From a virus, in the IMG/VR virus record IMGVR_UViG_3300042517_000150, positions 1-36,935 of that record: 36,935 bases of DNA; one strand, 5' to 3'. Under the pieces are notes generated by a model that was not told the DNA's origin, made no database searches, and saw only the letters and a program-made list of their open reading frames with translations. Positions 23,345-30,488 of the stretch are shown piece by piece (positions within the stretch are counted from its first letter, which is position 1; each line of letters opens with the position of its first letter). The translations under genes were made by a program, and so were the position numbers.

Positions 23345-24028
23345 TTAGGCCGCCTTTTGCATGAAAAATACTTTTTCCGCCTTTTTGGCGCCGGATCCGT
23401 GGGCCAAGAATCCGACGATCGTCGGCCGATCCGAGCGCGCGCACAATTGACAATCCGCGCACGAAACATCGTCACGCAATTGCGCGGGGCAAGTGACGAC
23501 CAAGCGGCCGGCCGGCGTGCGGTTTTTAGCGCCGGCGTCAATCGGCAGAATTGTGACGACGGGACCGGCGCCGGTATCGGCGAGCGCGTCGGCGTGCGTT
23601 AAATCATTGGCCGATAGATTGATCGTAAAGCCGGCCGCATTGGCCGCTTTAATCTGCGCGAGATTGTCGGCCGTCGCCGGCTTGTGAGTGTAAGTAAAGC
23701 CACGGCGGCCGGCATTGGCCGCCACTAGCATTTCGAGCGCGGCCGGATTAATCGAATTGTCAAGGCCTGGTAAATCGCCGGCCTGATTGTGGCGCCACAA
23801 TTGGCCGGCCGGTAGCGCAGCTATAGCGTCGCAGAAGCTTTGCCAATCTAAGCCGCGCTCGCCGGCCGTCACCGCGCGCCAGTGGAGCGCGAGCGGGCCG
23901 CCGTCGGCATAACACCCGCCGCTTTTGAGCGGGCACGCGCTCGGGCACGATAGGGCCGACGTTGTCGAAACAGGTATCGGGCCGGTTTTTACGTTATTTG
24001 ATTTCAGCGTCAAGTGTACGGTTTTCAT
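23345..24028 (-). CDS. DUF7227-type cysteine-rich protein
   Basis: The protein has 227 residues and begins with the family hallmark HLTLKSNNVKTGPIPVSTTS. Cysteines lie at 28, 32 and 39 (C-P-S-A-C-P-L-K-S-G-G-C-Y) and at 180, 190, 193 and 196 (C-x9-C-x2-C-x2-C). Between are GQLWRHNQAGDLPG (76-89), RRGFTYTHKPA (108-118) and GPVVTILP (155-162). The arrangement suggests an alpha/beta barrel-like fold with one or two metal or Fe-S sites, but the family has no established function known to me. The gene sits in a GGCC-dense stretch unlike the rest of the genome. Confidence 0.7.
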   Translation of the reverse strand: MKTVHLTLKSNNVKTGPIPVSTTSALSCPSACPLKSGGCYADGGPLALHWRAVTAGERGLDWQSFCDAIAALPAGQLWRHNQAGDLPGLDNSINPAALEMLVAANAGRRGFTYTHKPATADNLAQIKAANAAGFTINLSANDLTHADALADTGAGPVVTILPIDAGAKNRTPAGRLVVTCPAQLRDDVSCADCQLCARSDRPTIVGFLAHGSGAKKAEKVFFMQKAA

Positions 24029-24053
24029 GGTCGGATCACTTTCAAAAAAGTTT

Positions 24054-24140
24054 TTAAAATGACATTAGAACGAAAAGAAAAGCCCACAGGTACAGAAAAG
24101 CGATAAGACCTAATAACATTTCGAAAATTGTTTGTTTCAT
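24054..24140 (-). CDS. 28-residue transmembrane micropeptide (short gene)
   Basis: The ATG at 24140 overlaps the stop of the preceding gene as ATGA, with AAAGGGGC about eight bases upstream, and the frame ends with TAA at 24054-24056. The peptide starts MKQTIFE and continues into 21 almost wholly hydrophobic residues including YLWAF, a single membrane helix with a short charged N-terminus. Good translational signals make it a likely real gene. Function unknown. Confidence 0.6.
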   Translation of the reverse strand: MKQTIFEMLLGLIAFLYLWAFLFVLMSF

Positions 24141-24331
24141 TTGCGTGCCCCTTTCAATTCGCGATATAACGCTTGCGCTTCTGAGTCTAAATTGTCGACG
24201 TATGCATCGAAGCGGCCAAGTAGCTCGGCGCCGTCGACGTCATCGGCGAGGACATTGAATAGTTCCCATAAATCTGCGCCGGCTTTACTTACCTTGCTTG
24301 CTGCATAAATTCGGTCGGCTAAGTGTGTCAT
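24137..24331 (-). CDS. Small acidic early protein, first gene of the second minus operon
   Basis: The protein has 64 residues from the ATG at 24331, which has AAAGGGG upstream; a TTG at 24349 would add six residues but lacks a site. It is helical and acidic (GADLWELFNVLADDVDGAEL and YVDNLDSEAQALYRELKGA). It is the first gene read leftward from the control region and could be a small regulatory or host-interaction protein; no family recognised. Confidence 0.6.
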   Translation of the reverse strand: MTHLADRIYAASKVSKAGADLWELFNVLADDVDGAELLGRFDAYVDNLDSEAQALYRELKGARK

Positions 24332-24393
24332 TTGCGCCCCTTTGCTCAAAAATTAGTCAATTATTTTGCAGCACAATCATTTACAACGCCTAC

Positions 24394-24422
24394 AAAATAT
24401 CACGAATTCAGAAAATGTACAA
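24394..24422 (-). promoter_or_regulatory. Candidate promoter of the second minus-strand operon
   Basis: On the minus strand TTGTAC (24417-24422) and TATTTT (24394-24399) are separated by 17 bases. Transcription would begin near 24387, giving a leader of about 55 bases to the ATG at 24331. The match to sigma70 consensus is fair, not strong. Confidence 0.4.
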
Positions 24423-24452
24423 GAATGTTTTGCACTAATTTTCGCTGCTATT

Positions 24453-24787
24453 TGTGGACTACGTGGGTCAAAGTGTGGACTATGAAAATCGGCGCGATTG
24501 TCCACGCCACATTCGAGGGACAGTGCGGCTTTTGGCTATTTGTGGACAATGTGGACAATAAAATCTATCAAACCTTAGGAAGTTAAAATAGTTATCATAC
24601 TGCTAATGGATTGTACGGTCACGTGTGCGCACACGCGCACGCCACCAATTTTTTTTGCCTCTGTAGATTGTCCACATTGTCCACATAGCTTTTTGGCAAC
24701 ATTTTGTCCGGCAAAAAGTTATCCACAGATTCGATTCTTTTTTGTTAACACTTTTACGTCCGCGCGGCCACCGGTTTGTGTGGACAA
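24453..24787. other. Candidate replication origin: cluster of DnaA boxes
   Basis: Exact TTGTCCACA boxes lie at 24668-24676 and 24677-24685 (plus) and at 24541-24549, 24550-24558 and 24779-24787 (minus), and the classic TTATCCACA box lies at 24719-24727. One-mismatch or two-mismatch copies are at 24453-24461, 24474-24482 and 24498-24506. Two doublets form a perfect 19-bp inverted repeat, 24541-24559 against 24667-24685. Between them are an A/T-rich stretch (24556-24606) and a 14-bp palindrome, CGTGTGCGCACACG (24622-24635). No credible gene is present. TTATCCACA and TTGTCCACA are known high-affinity boxes for bacterial DnaA; origin function here is inferred. Confidence 0.65.
24541..24685. repeat. 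Perfect 19-bp inverted repeat, arms 107 bp apart
   Basis: TGTGGACAATGTGGACAAT at 24541-24559 is the exact reverse complement of 24667-24685. Each arm contains two DnaA-type nonamers in direct orientation, so the four boxes point toward the centre in two pairs. Confidence 0.9.
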
Positions 24788-24815
24788 TTTGCATGGTCCA
24801 CATGTGCAAACATCG

Positions 24816-24935
24816 GTTAGTTAGTGCTTACTAACCTGGGCAAGTTAGTTAGTGCTTACTAACCTGGCAAAAGTTAGTGAGTGCTTACTAACTTATCCGG
24901 CTGACAACAAAAAGAGTGAGTGCTTACTAACCTGG
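24816..24935. repeat. Four spaced copies of a 16-bp palindrome (operator or iteron)
   Basis: The core AGTGCTTACTAAC begins at 24823, 24851, 24880 and 24919 (steps of 28, 29 and 39 bases). The first two copies are perfect 6-4-6 palindromes, GTTAGT-GCTT-ACTAAC; the last two have GTGAGT as the left arm. Copies 1, 2 and 4 are followed by CTGG. They lie just upstream of the G-tract and TerS gene. Spacing near whole helical turns for the first three suggests binding of a dimeric regulator or initiator on one face of DNA. Confidence 0.85.
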
Positions 24936-25010
24936 GGGGGTGGGGGGCCCGCGGCCGGACGGTCACGTCCACGGAGGTCTTGCACAAAATTTTTTATTTT
25001 TTTAAAAAAT
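24934..25010. other. G-tract and A/T tract before the terminase genes
   Basis: GGGGGGGTGGGGGG (24934-24947) is followed by a GC-rich spacer and by a 25-base run of only A and T (24986-25010). A weak promoter-like pair, TTGCAC (24980-24985) and TAAAAA (25003-25008), 17 bases apart, could drive the packaging genes. A GGAGG (24974-24978) precedes a 23-codon TTG frame (24980-25051) that overlaps the TerS start. The stretch could serve as unwinding element, promoter or packaging signal; none is proven. Confidence 0.4.
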
Positions 25011-25026
25011 CCATTACCATGCCGCC

Positions 25027-25479
25027 ATGGGCATACATTCGTTACCGCTGACGGTTCGCAAACTTGAGGCCACGGAGTCGCGCCTACAGGCCATCTACGA
25101 CGCAGCTAAGCTCGGACTGAAGGGCGACACACTGGCGTTAGCTGCAGGCATGTTGCCGCAGGAGTACCGGCACCTCTGCGAGATGGATCCGGTGGCGACG
25201 ATGGCTGAGCAGAAGGGGCGCGCTGACGGCGAGTTGGAGGCGTCTGCGCTGCTGCACGACGCCGCCCGTAATGGTGACGCCAAGGCGGCGTTAGCGATCC
25301 TGCAGCACGCCCACGGTTGGACGGCGCGTCAGGAGATCAGCGTCGACGTCACGAACAAGATCAGTATCACCCAGGCGCTGCAACAGGCGCAGTCCCGCGT
25401 CATCGACGGGCTGATCACGGAACAGAAACCGGAGTATCTGGAACATGCCACAGAACGCTCTCGCGCCCACGCCGGTTAA
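25027..25479 (+). CDS. Terminase small subunit (probable)
   Basis: The protein has 150 residues and is encoded two genes before the large terminase. The N-terminal part has a helix-turn-helix-like stretch (IYDAAKLGLKGDTLALAAGM), followed by QEYRHLCEMDP, a helical GRADGELEASALLHDAARNG with ALAILQHAHGW, and a C-terminal oligomerisation-like helix. This order fits small terminases that bind the packaging site. No good ribosome binding site lies immediately before the ATG. The 3' end overlaps the next gene by 35 bases. Confidence 0.75.
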   Translation: MGIHSLPLTVRKLEATESRLQAIYDAAKLGLKGDTLALAAGMLPQEYRHLCEMDPVATMAEQKGRADGELEASALLHDAARNGDAKAALAILQHAHGWTARQEISVDVTNKISITQALQQAQSRVIDGLITEQKPEYLEHATERSRAHAG

Positions 25480-26131
25480 CGTACTGCGACAAGCAGTCGG
25501 CGCTGACGCGTACACCGCACCCACCACGCCGCTACAAACCTTTTCGCCGCGCCCTGGCGTAACCTTTGTCGGACAAGTGCATGGTGAGCCCATGACACTG
25601 CCTGCTCGCATCAAAGCAGAAGCTGCGCAACACGGCGCGTACTACGAAGGCACGGGCGGCGACAAGCTGCCGGGCGTAGCGTACAAAGGGTCGTGGGACG
25701 ACGCAGCCGCTAAAGCAGTCAAAGGGTACCCGTCAGAATTTCTGTTTACGCTGTTTACCAACACGGACGTAAACAAGCAAAAAGACGTGCTGCCTAGCGA
25801 CAAGACGATATTTGACAGCATCTTGGAAAACCAAGACAAGTTTGGGTATTTCAAAGACCGCAAGTTTGACAGCAAAACCTTGGCGACTTTTCTGCAAAAC
25901 ATGGGGCCGGAGTTTTTGCAAGAAGCCCAACGCCCGGCGTCAAAAGAAAACGTAGCGGCGTTCTTAGACCGGGGTGAGCGAGAGATGTGGGATGCTGACG
26001 ACACGCCCGCACGTCAGATGGCCAACAAAGCTAACGAACACCGCCAACGCTGGCTGCTGTCGCAGCCTAAAGGCGTGTACTTTATAGGCTCCGACCACCT
26101 GCAAGACTTGAAGCGACTGCAAGGTAAATAA
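25445..26131 (+). CDS. Unknown protein between the terminase subunits
   Basis: The protein has 228 residues, with its ATG inside the 3' end of the small terminase gene and its TAA overlapping the TerL ATG by one base. It contains a proline-rich N-terminus (about 1-45), AEAAQHGAYYEGTGGDKLPG, a Lys/Asp-rich helical middle with YPSEFLFTLFTNTDVN and FGYFKDRKFDSKTL, and it ends in SQPKGVYFIGSDHLQDLKRL. No domain was recognised. Position suggests a role in packaging or head assembly, or a moron gene inserted between the two subunits. Confidence 0.6.
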   Translation: MPQNALAPTPVNVLRQAVGADAYTAPTTPLQTFSPRPGVTFVGQVHGEPMTLPARIKAEAAQHGAYYEGTGGDKLPGVAYKGSWDDAAAKAVKGYPSEFLFTLFTNTDVNKQKDVLPSDKTIFDSILENQDKFGYFKDRKFDSKTLATFLQNMGPEFLQEAQRPASKENVAAFLDRGEREMWDADDTPARQMANKANEHRQRWLLSQPKGVYFIGSDHLQDLKRLQGK

Positions 26132-27669
26132 TGGCCCAGCAACCCATTTATGACGCCGAGGGCGAGCAGCTCTTAATGACACGACTGTGGGCGCCACAGC
26201 TCGCAGATGACCCCGAGGCGTTCGTGCTGTTCGCCTTTCCGTGGGGGCAACCCAACACACCGCTCGCTAAGTTCAAAGGCCCGCGCACCTGGCAGCGCAA
26301 GATACTGCGCAGGATCGCCACGCACATCAAGACGAACAAAGGGCAGGTCGACATGGACGCCCTGCGCACCGCAGTCGCGTCCGGTCGAGGCATCGGTAAG
26401 TCCGCCCTCGTTAGCTGGCTCGTCTTGTGGATGCTGTCGACCCGCATCGGGTCGAGTGTGATCGTCTCCGCCAACTCAGAAGCCCAGCTCCGGTCGGTTA
26501 CATGGGGTGAGTTGACTAAGTGGCAAGCGATGATCATCAACAGCCACTGGTGGGAGATCAGCGCAACAAAGCTAATCCCAGCGAAGTGGCTGACCGAGCT
26601 GGTCGAGCGCGACTTGAAGAAAGGTACGCGCTACTGGGCAGCCGAGGGTAAGCTGTGGTCGGAAGAGAACCCGGACAGCTACGCGGGTGTCCACAACCAC
26701 GACGGCATGATGCTGATCTTCGACGAAGCGTCAGGTATCCCGGACGCCATCTGGTCGGTCGGTGCGGGCTTCTTTACCGAACCGATCCTAGACCGGTACT
26801 GGTTCGCGTTCTCTAACCCGCGGCGTAATCAAGGCTACTTCTACGAGTGTTTCCACGCCAAGCGTAACTTCTGGCACACGGAGAACATTGACTCCCGAAC
26901 GGTCGAGGACACGGACAAGCAAATCTATGAGCAGATCATTGCGGAATATGGCGAGGATTCGCCACAGGCTCGGGTTGAAGTCTACGGTGAATTCCCTTCG
27001 GCTGGCGAAGATCAGTTTATTGGTGCGTCTGCTGTCGACGATGCCGCCAGTCGGCCACGTTACAAGGACGCGACGGCGCCAATTGTTATCGGCGTTGACC
27101 CAGCTCGAGGCGGCGCGGACGCAACGGTGATCGTGGTCAGGCAAGGCCGCGACCTGATCGCGATCAAGCGGTACCACGGCGAGGATACGATGACGACCGT
27201 GGGGCGGGTGATCGATGCGATTGAGGAGTACCGGCCAGCGCTGACGGTGATCGACGAAGGTGGTCTGGGCTACGGCATACTTGACAGGTTGAAGGAACAG
27301 CGATACAAGGTTCGCGGAGTGAACTTCGGATGGAAGTCCAGCAAACCGGTCATGTGGGGCAACAAGCGCGCCGAGATGTGGGGGCTGATGAAGGAGTGGC
27401 TGAAGACAGCCAGCATCCCGAACGATCGGCAACTGAAGGCGGACTTGACAGGCCCGATGAAAAAGCCTGACTCGTCGGGGACGATCTATCTGGAAGGCAA
27501 GAAAGAGATGAAGTCGCGCGGACTGGCCTCACCAGACGCGGCGGATGCACTAGCGGTGACGTTCGCGTTCCCGGTAGCTAGCCGTGAATCAGGGGTAGAA
27601 CGTGCAACACGACGCAGCGACGGCTACATGCCGCGCGTAGCAGCCGCAACCGGCTGGATGGGGGCGTGA
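26131..27669 (+). CDS. Terminase large subunit (ATPase-nuclease)
   Basis: The protein has 512 residues, usual for this family. The ATPase has Walker A SGRGIGKS (about 84-91) and Walker B MMLIFDEAS (about 193-201), and the coupling-like SNPRRNQGYF (about 228-237) follows. The nuclease domain has VDPARGGAD (about 322-330), VIDEGGLG (about 372-379) and SPDAADALAVTFA (about 469-481), giving the acidic triad. It packages DNA into proheads through the portal encoded downstream. The C-terminal residues overlap the next ATG (TGATG). Confidence 0.95.
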   Translation: MAQQPIYDAEGEQLLMTRLWAPQLADDPEAFVLFAFPWGQPNTPLAKFKGPRTWQRKILRRIATHIKTNKGQVDMDALRTAVASGRGIGKSALVSWLVLWMLSTRIGSSVIVSANSEAQLRSVTWGELTKWQAMIINSHWWEISATKLIPAKWLTELVERDLKKGTRYWAAEGKLWSEENPDSYAGVHNHDGMMLIFDEASGIPDAIWSVGAGFFTEPILDRYWFAFSNPRRNQGYFYECFHAKRNFWHTENIDSRTVEDTDKQIYEQIIAEYGEDSPQARVEVYGEFPSAGEDQFIGASAVDDAASRPRYKDATAPIVIGVDPARGGADATVIVVRQGRDLIAIKRYHGEDTMTTVGRVIDAIEEYRPALTVIDEGGLGYGILDRLKEQRYKVRGVNFGWKSSKPVMWGNKRAEMWGLMKEWLKTASIPNDRQLKADLTGPMKKPDSSGTIYLEGKKEMKSRGLASPDAADALAVTFAFPVASRESGVERATRRSDGYMPRVAAATGWMGA

Positions 27670-27929
27670 TGGCAACGAAAAAAGGCGTGTCGTTGAGTGT
27701 TGGCCGGGGCGAGAAGCTGCCGGTCAGCAAGGGCGCGGGGCTGACCGCCAAGGGGCGAGCGAAGTACAACGCAGCAACCGGCTCGAACCTAAAGGCACCG
27801 GCACCGAACCCGCAAACAAAAGCGGATGAAGGGCGTAAAAAATCGTTCTGCGCCCGCATGGGAGCGGTTGCCGCCAAGGCGAAAGACGGCGAACGCGCGA
27901 AAGCGTCACTTAAACGATGGAAGTGCTGA
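27669..27929 (+). CDS. Small basic phage protein (DUF6321-like)
   Basis: The protein has 86 residues from the ATG at 27669, one base overlapping the TerL stop. The pattern EKLPVSKGAGLTAKGRAKYN, then SNLKAPAPNPQTKADEGRKK, SFCARMGAVA and a final LKRWKC is one that I recognise from small proteins encoded between terminase and portal in many environmental phages (DUF6321 as far as I recall). Very basic with conserved cysteines; it may bind DNA or the packaging machine. Confidence 0.75.
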   Translation: MATKKGVSLSVGRGEKLPVSKGAGLTAKGRAKYNAATGSNLKAPAPNPQTKADEGRKKSFCARMGAVAAKAKDGERAKASLKRWKC

Positions 27930-27931
27930 CT

Positions 27932-28087
27932 ATGGCGACGAAACCAGGGTTGTACGAAAATATCCACCGAAAACGCGAGCGCATCAAGGCCGGTTCTGGC
28001 GAAAAGATGAGGAAACCCGGCTCGCCCGGCGCCCCGACCGCGAAAGATTTCAAGCAGTCTGCGAAAACGGCCAAAAAGGGGAAGTAA
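27932..28087 (+). CDS. 51-residue basic phage protein (short gene)
   Basis: The ATG lies three bases after the preceding stop. The peptide begins MATKPGLYENIHRKRERIKA and contains GSGEKMRKPGSPGAPTAKDF, ending in a Lys-rich tail. I recognise this pattern from small proteins of many phages placed beside terminase and portal genes. Function unknown; strong positive charge suggests nucleic acid or capsid interior contact. Confidence 0.75.
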   Translation: MATKPGLYENIHRKRERIKAGSGEKMRKPGSPGAPTAKDFKQSAKTAKKGK

Positions 28088-28088
28088 A

Positions 28089-28232
28089 ATGCCACTCGTT
28101 AAGTCGAAATCGGAAAAGGCGTTCAAGCAAAACGTGCGCACTGAGGCAAAAACGAAGCCCATCAAGCAGGCTCTAGCAATTGCGTACGCTACCAAGCGCG
28201 CAGCCGCCAAACCAGCGAAAAAGATGAAGTAA
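28089..28232 (+). CDS. 47-residue basic phage protein (short gene)
   Basis: The ATG lies two bases after the preceding stop, and the TAA abuts the portal ATG. The peptide begins MPLVKSKSEKAFKQNVRTEA and contains KPIKQALAIAYATKRAA, a common small phage protein pattern. It is Lys/Ala-rich and helical. Third in a row of tiny basic genes before the portal. Confidence 0.75.
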   Translation: MPLVKSKSEKAFKQNVRTEAKTKPIKQALAIAYATKRAAAKPAKKMK

Positions 28233-30488
28233 ATGGACTATACCGGCATAAATAAGGCAGCAAAAGTCGCGGATGTGGGCGGAAATCCGCCGCCTGACGA
28301 CATCAAAAAAGACACGCAAGACGTCTTGGCGACCATGCGAAAGCGCCTGCAAATGGCGCTATCCGCCATGTCGGAGACGCGGGAAGATGAGCTAGACGAC
28401 CTGCGGTTCTATGCCGGTTCGCCCGACAACCATTGGCAGTGGCCCGCCGACGTGCTGGCAACCCGTGGTGCAGTGCAAGGCCAGACGATCAACGCGCGGC
28501 CAACGCTGACCATCAACAAGCTGCCGCAACACGTGCGGCAGGTGACGAATGATCAAAGACAAAACCGTCCAAGCGGCAAAGTTATTCCTGCTGACGACAA
28601 CGCCGACCCGGAAGTCGCCGAAATCTACAACGGCATGGTCAGGCACATCGAGTACATCTCTGACGCCGACGTCGCCTACGACACCGCCTGCGAAAACCAA
28701 GTCGCCTACGGCGAAGGTTACATCCGCATCCTGACGGAATACTGCGACGACGACACGTTCGACCAAGACATCAAGATCGCGCGTGTGCGCAACTCGTTCT
28801 CGGTCTACATGGATCCGACCATCCAAGACCCATGCGGTGCGGATGCCAAGTGGTGCTTCATCACCGAAGACCTGCAGCGCGCCGAGTACGAGCGCCTGTT
28901 CCCAGACGCCAGCCCGCTGTCAACCTTGCAAGTGCAAGGCGTGGGCGACCAGTCGATTTCGGTCTGGATCAACCAAGACACCGTGCGGATCGCTGAGTAT
29001 TACTACATTGAGTACGACAATGCGACGCTAAACCTGTACCCCGGCAACATGACGGCGTTCGAAGGTTCGCCCGAGGCCAAGCAAATGAAGCAGATGGGTA
29101 TCAAGCCTATCCGCACCCGTCCGGTACATGCCAAGCGGGTCAAATGGTGTAAGACCAACGGCTACGAGATGCTGGAGGAGCGTGACTGGGTCGGCAAGTG
29201 GATCCCGGTCGTGCGTGTGATTGGCAACGAGTTCGAGGTCGACGGTAAGAGTTACATCTCAGGTCTGGTGCGTAACGCGAAAGACGCGCAGCGCATGTAC
29301 AACTACTGGACGAGCCAAGAAGCTGAGATGCTGGCCTTGGCACCGAAAGCACCGTTTATCGGCTACGGTGGCCAGTTCGAAGGCTACGAGATGCAGTGGA
29401 AGACGGCCAACACGCAGAACTGGCCGTATCTAGAGGTCAACCCAGACGTAACAGACGGCTCCGGCGCTGTGTTGCCGCTACCGCAACGGGCGGCCCCACC
29501 GCTGCCACAGACCGGCCTGATTCAGGCCAAGATGGGTGCGTCGGACGATATCAAGTCGACCACAGGGCAGTACGACACCAGTCTGGGAGCGACATCGAAT
29601 GAGCGATCGGGCAAGGCAATTATGGCGCGTGAGCGTCAGTCTGATACTGGCACTTATCATTACGTGGACAATCTGGCGCGGGCTATTCGGCACGTTACCC
29701 GTCAAATTGTTGACATAATCCCAAAGATTTACGACACCCAGCGTGTGGCTCGCATCATTGGTGTGGATGGCGACACGCAGATGGTCAAGCTCGATCCGAC
29801 CCAGCCAATGCCGGTCAAGAAGATCGTTGATCAGAACAACATCGAGATCGACAAGATTTACAACCCCGGCGTCGGTAAGTACGACGTCGTGGTAACCACC
29901 GGCCCGTCCTACATGACCAAGCGTCAGGAGGCACTGGACGCGATGGGCATGATCCTGCAATCCAACCCGCAGCTCTGGCAAGTCGCAGGCGACCTGTTTA
30001 TCAAGAACATGGACTGGCCAGGCGCGCAGGAGATGGCACAACGCTTTGCTCGCGTCATCGATCCAAAGGTGCTGGGCGACGGTTCGGACGACTCGCCCGA
30101 GATGCAGATGGCCAAGCAGCAGATCGAGGCGATGGGCCAAGAGATGGATCAGCTCCAACAAATGCTGCAGAACGTCGGCAAGTCGATCGAGGTGCAGGAC
30201 TTGGAGCGCAAGAACTTCGAAGCCGAGATCAAGGCGTACCAAGCAGAAACGCAACGCCTGTCCGCCGTGTCTGGCGCTATGACACCGGATCAGGTGCAAG
30301 ACGTCGTCATGCAAACGCTGCGCGACGTCATGAGCGCAGGCGACTTGGCGATGAGCGAGGGTGGCCTAGAACTGCCGGGCGAGATGCCGATGCAGGAAAT
30401 GCCGCCGGAAATGCAACAAATGCCGCCGGAAATGGGTATGATGCCGCCTGAAATGGCAGAAATGCCGCCCGAGGAGCCAAGAGTATGA
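28233..30488 (+). CDS. Portal protein (P22-type)
   Basis: The protein has 751 residues, close to P22 gp1 (about 725). Family features include DDLRFYAGSPDNHWQWPADV near the start, INKLPQHVRQVTNDQRQNRP, DPTIQDPCGADAKWCFI, then NYWTSQEAEMLALAPKAPFI, and a coiled-coil C-terminal region. The last 35 residues are Met-Pro-Pro-Glu repeats (QMPPEMGMMPPEMAEMPPEE), a flexible tail. It forms the dodecameric channel for packaging and ejection. The stop overlaps the next ATG as ATGA. Confidence 0.95.
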   Translation: MDYTGINKAAKVADVGGNPPPDDIKKDTQDVLATMRKRLQMALSAMSETREDELDDLRFYAGSPDNHWQWPADVLATRGAVQGQTINARPTLTINKLPQHVRQVTNDQRQNRPSGKVIPADDNADPEVAEIYNGMVRHIEYISDADVAYDTACENQVAYGEGYIRILTEYCDDDTFDQDIKIARVRNSFSVYMDPTIQDPCGADAKWCFITEDLQRAEYERLFPDASPLSTLQVQGVGDQSISVWINQDTVRIAEYYYIEYDNATLNLYPGNMTAFEGSPEAKQMKQMGIKPIRTRPVHAKRVKWCKTNGYEMLEERDWVGKWIPVVRVIGNEFEVDGKSYISGLVRNAKDAQRMYNYWTSQEAEMLALAPKAPFIGYGGQFEGYEMQWKTANTQNWPYLEVNPDVTDGSGAVLPLPQRAAPPLPQTGLIQAKMGASDDIKSTTGQYDTSLGATSNERSGKAIMARERQSDTGTYHYVDNLARAIRHVTRQIVDIIPKIYDTQRVARIIGVDGDTQMVKLDPTQPMPVKKIVDQNNIEIDKIYNPGVGKYDVVVTTGPSYMTKRQEALDAMGMILQSNPQLWQVAGDLFIKNMDWPGAQEMAQRFARVIDPKVLGDGSDDSPEMQMAKQQIEAMGQEMDQLQQMLQNVGKSIEVQDLERKNFEAEIKAYQAETQRLSAVSGAMTPDQVQDVVMQTLRDVMSAGDLAMSEGGLELPGEMPMQEMPPEMQQMPPEMGMMPPEMAEMPPEEPRV

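Noticed and set aside
24323-24586. 87-codon plus-strand frame in the control region
   Set aside because: It overlaps the first minus-strand gene and the DnaA boxes, has no ribosome binding site and its peptide merely translates the repeats.
24603-24824. Open frames of about 70 codons on both strands across the inverted repeat
   Set aside because: Cys/His-rich peptides made by translating TGTCCACA repeats; no coupling or binding site.
24816-24935. CRISPR array
   Set aside because: Repeats are too short, spacers are 12-23 bases and unequal, and no cas genes are present. The Cas4-like protein at 15354 is a phage recombination nuclease.
29478-30314. 278-codon minus-strand frame inside the portal gene
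   Set aside because: Antisense shadow with Leu/His-rich composition, opposite to a clearly conserved portal.
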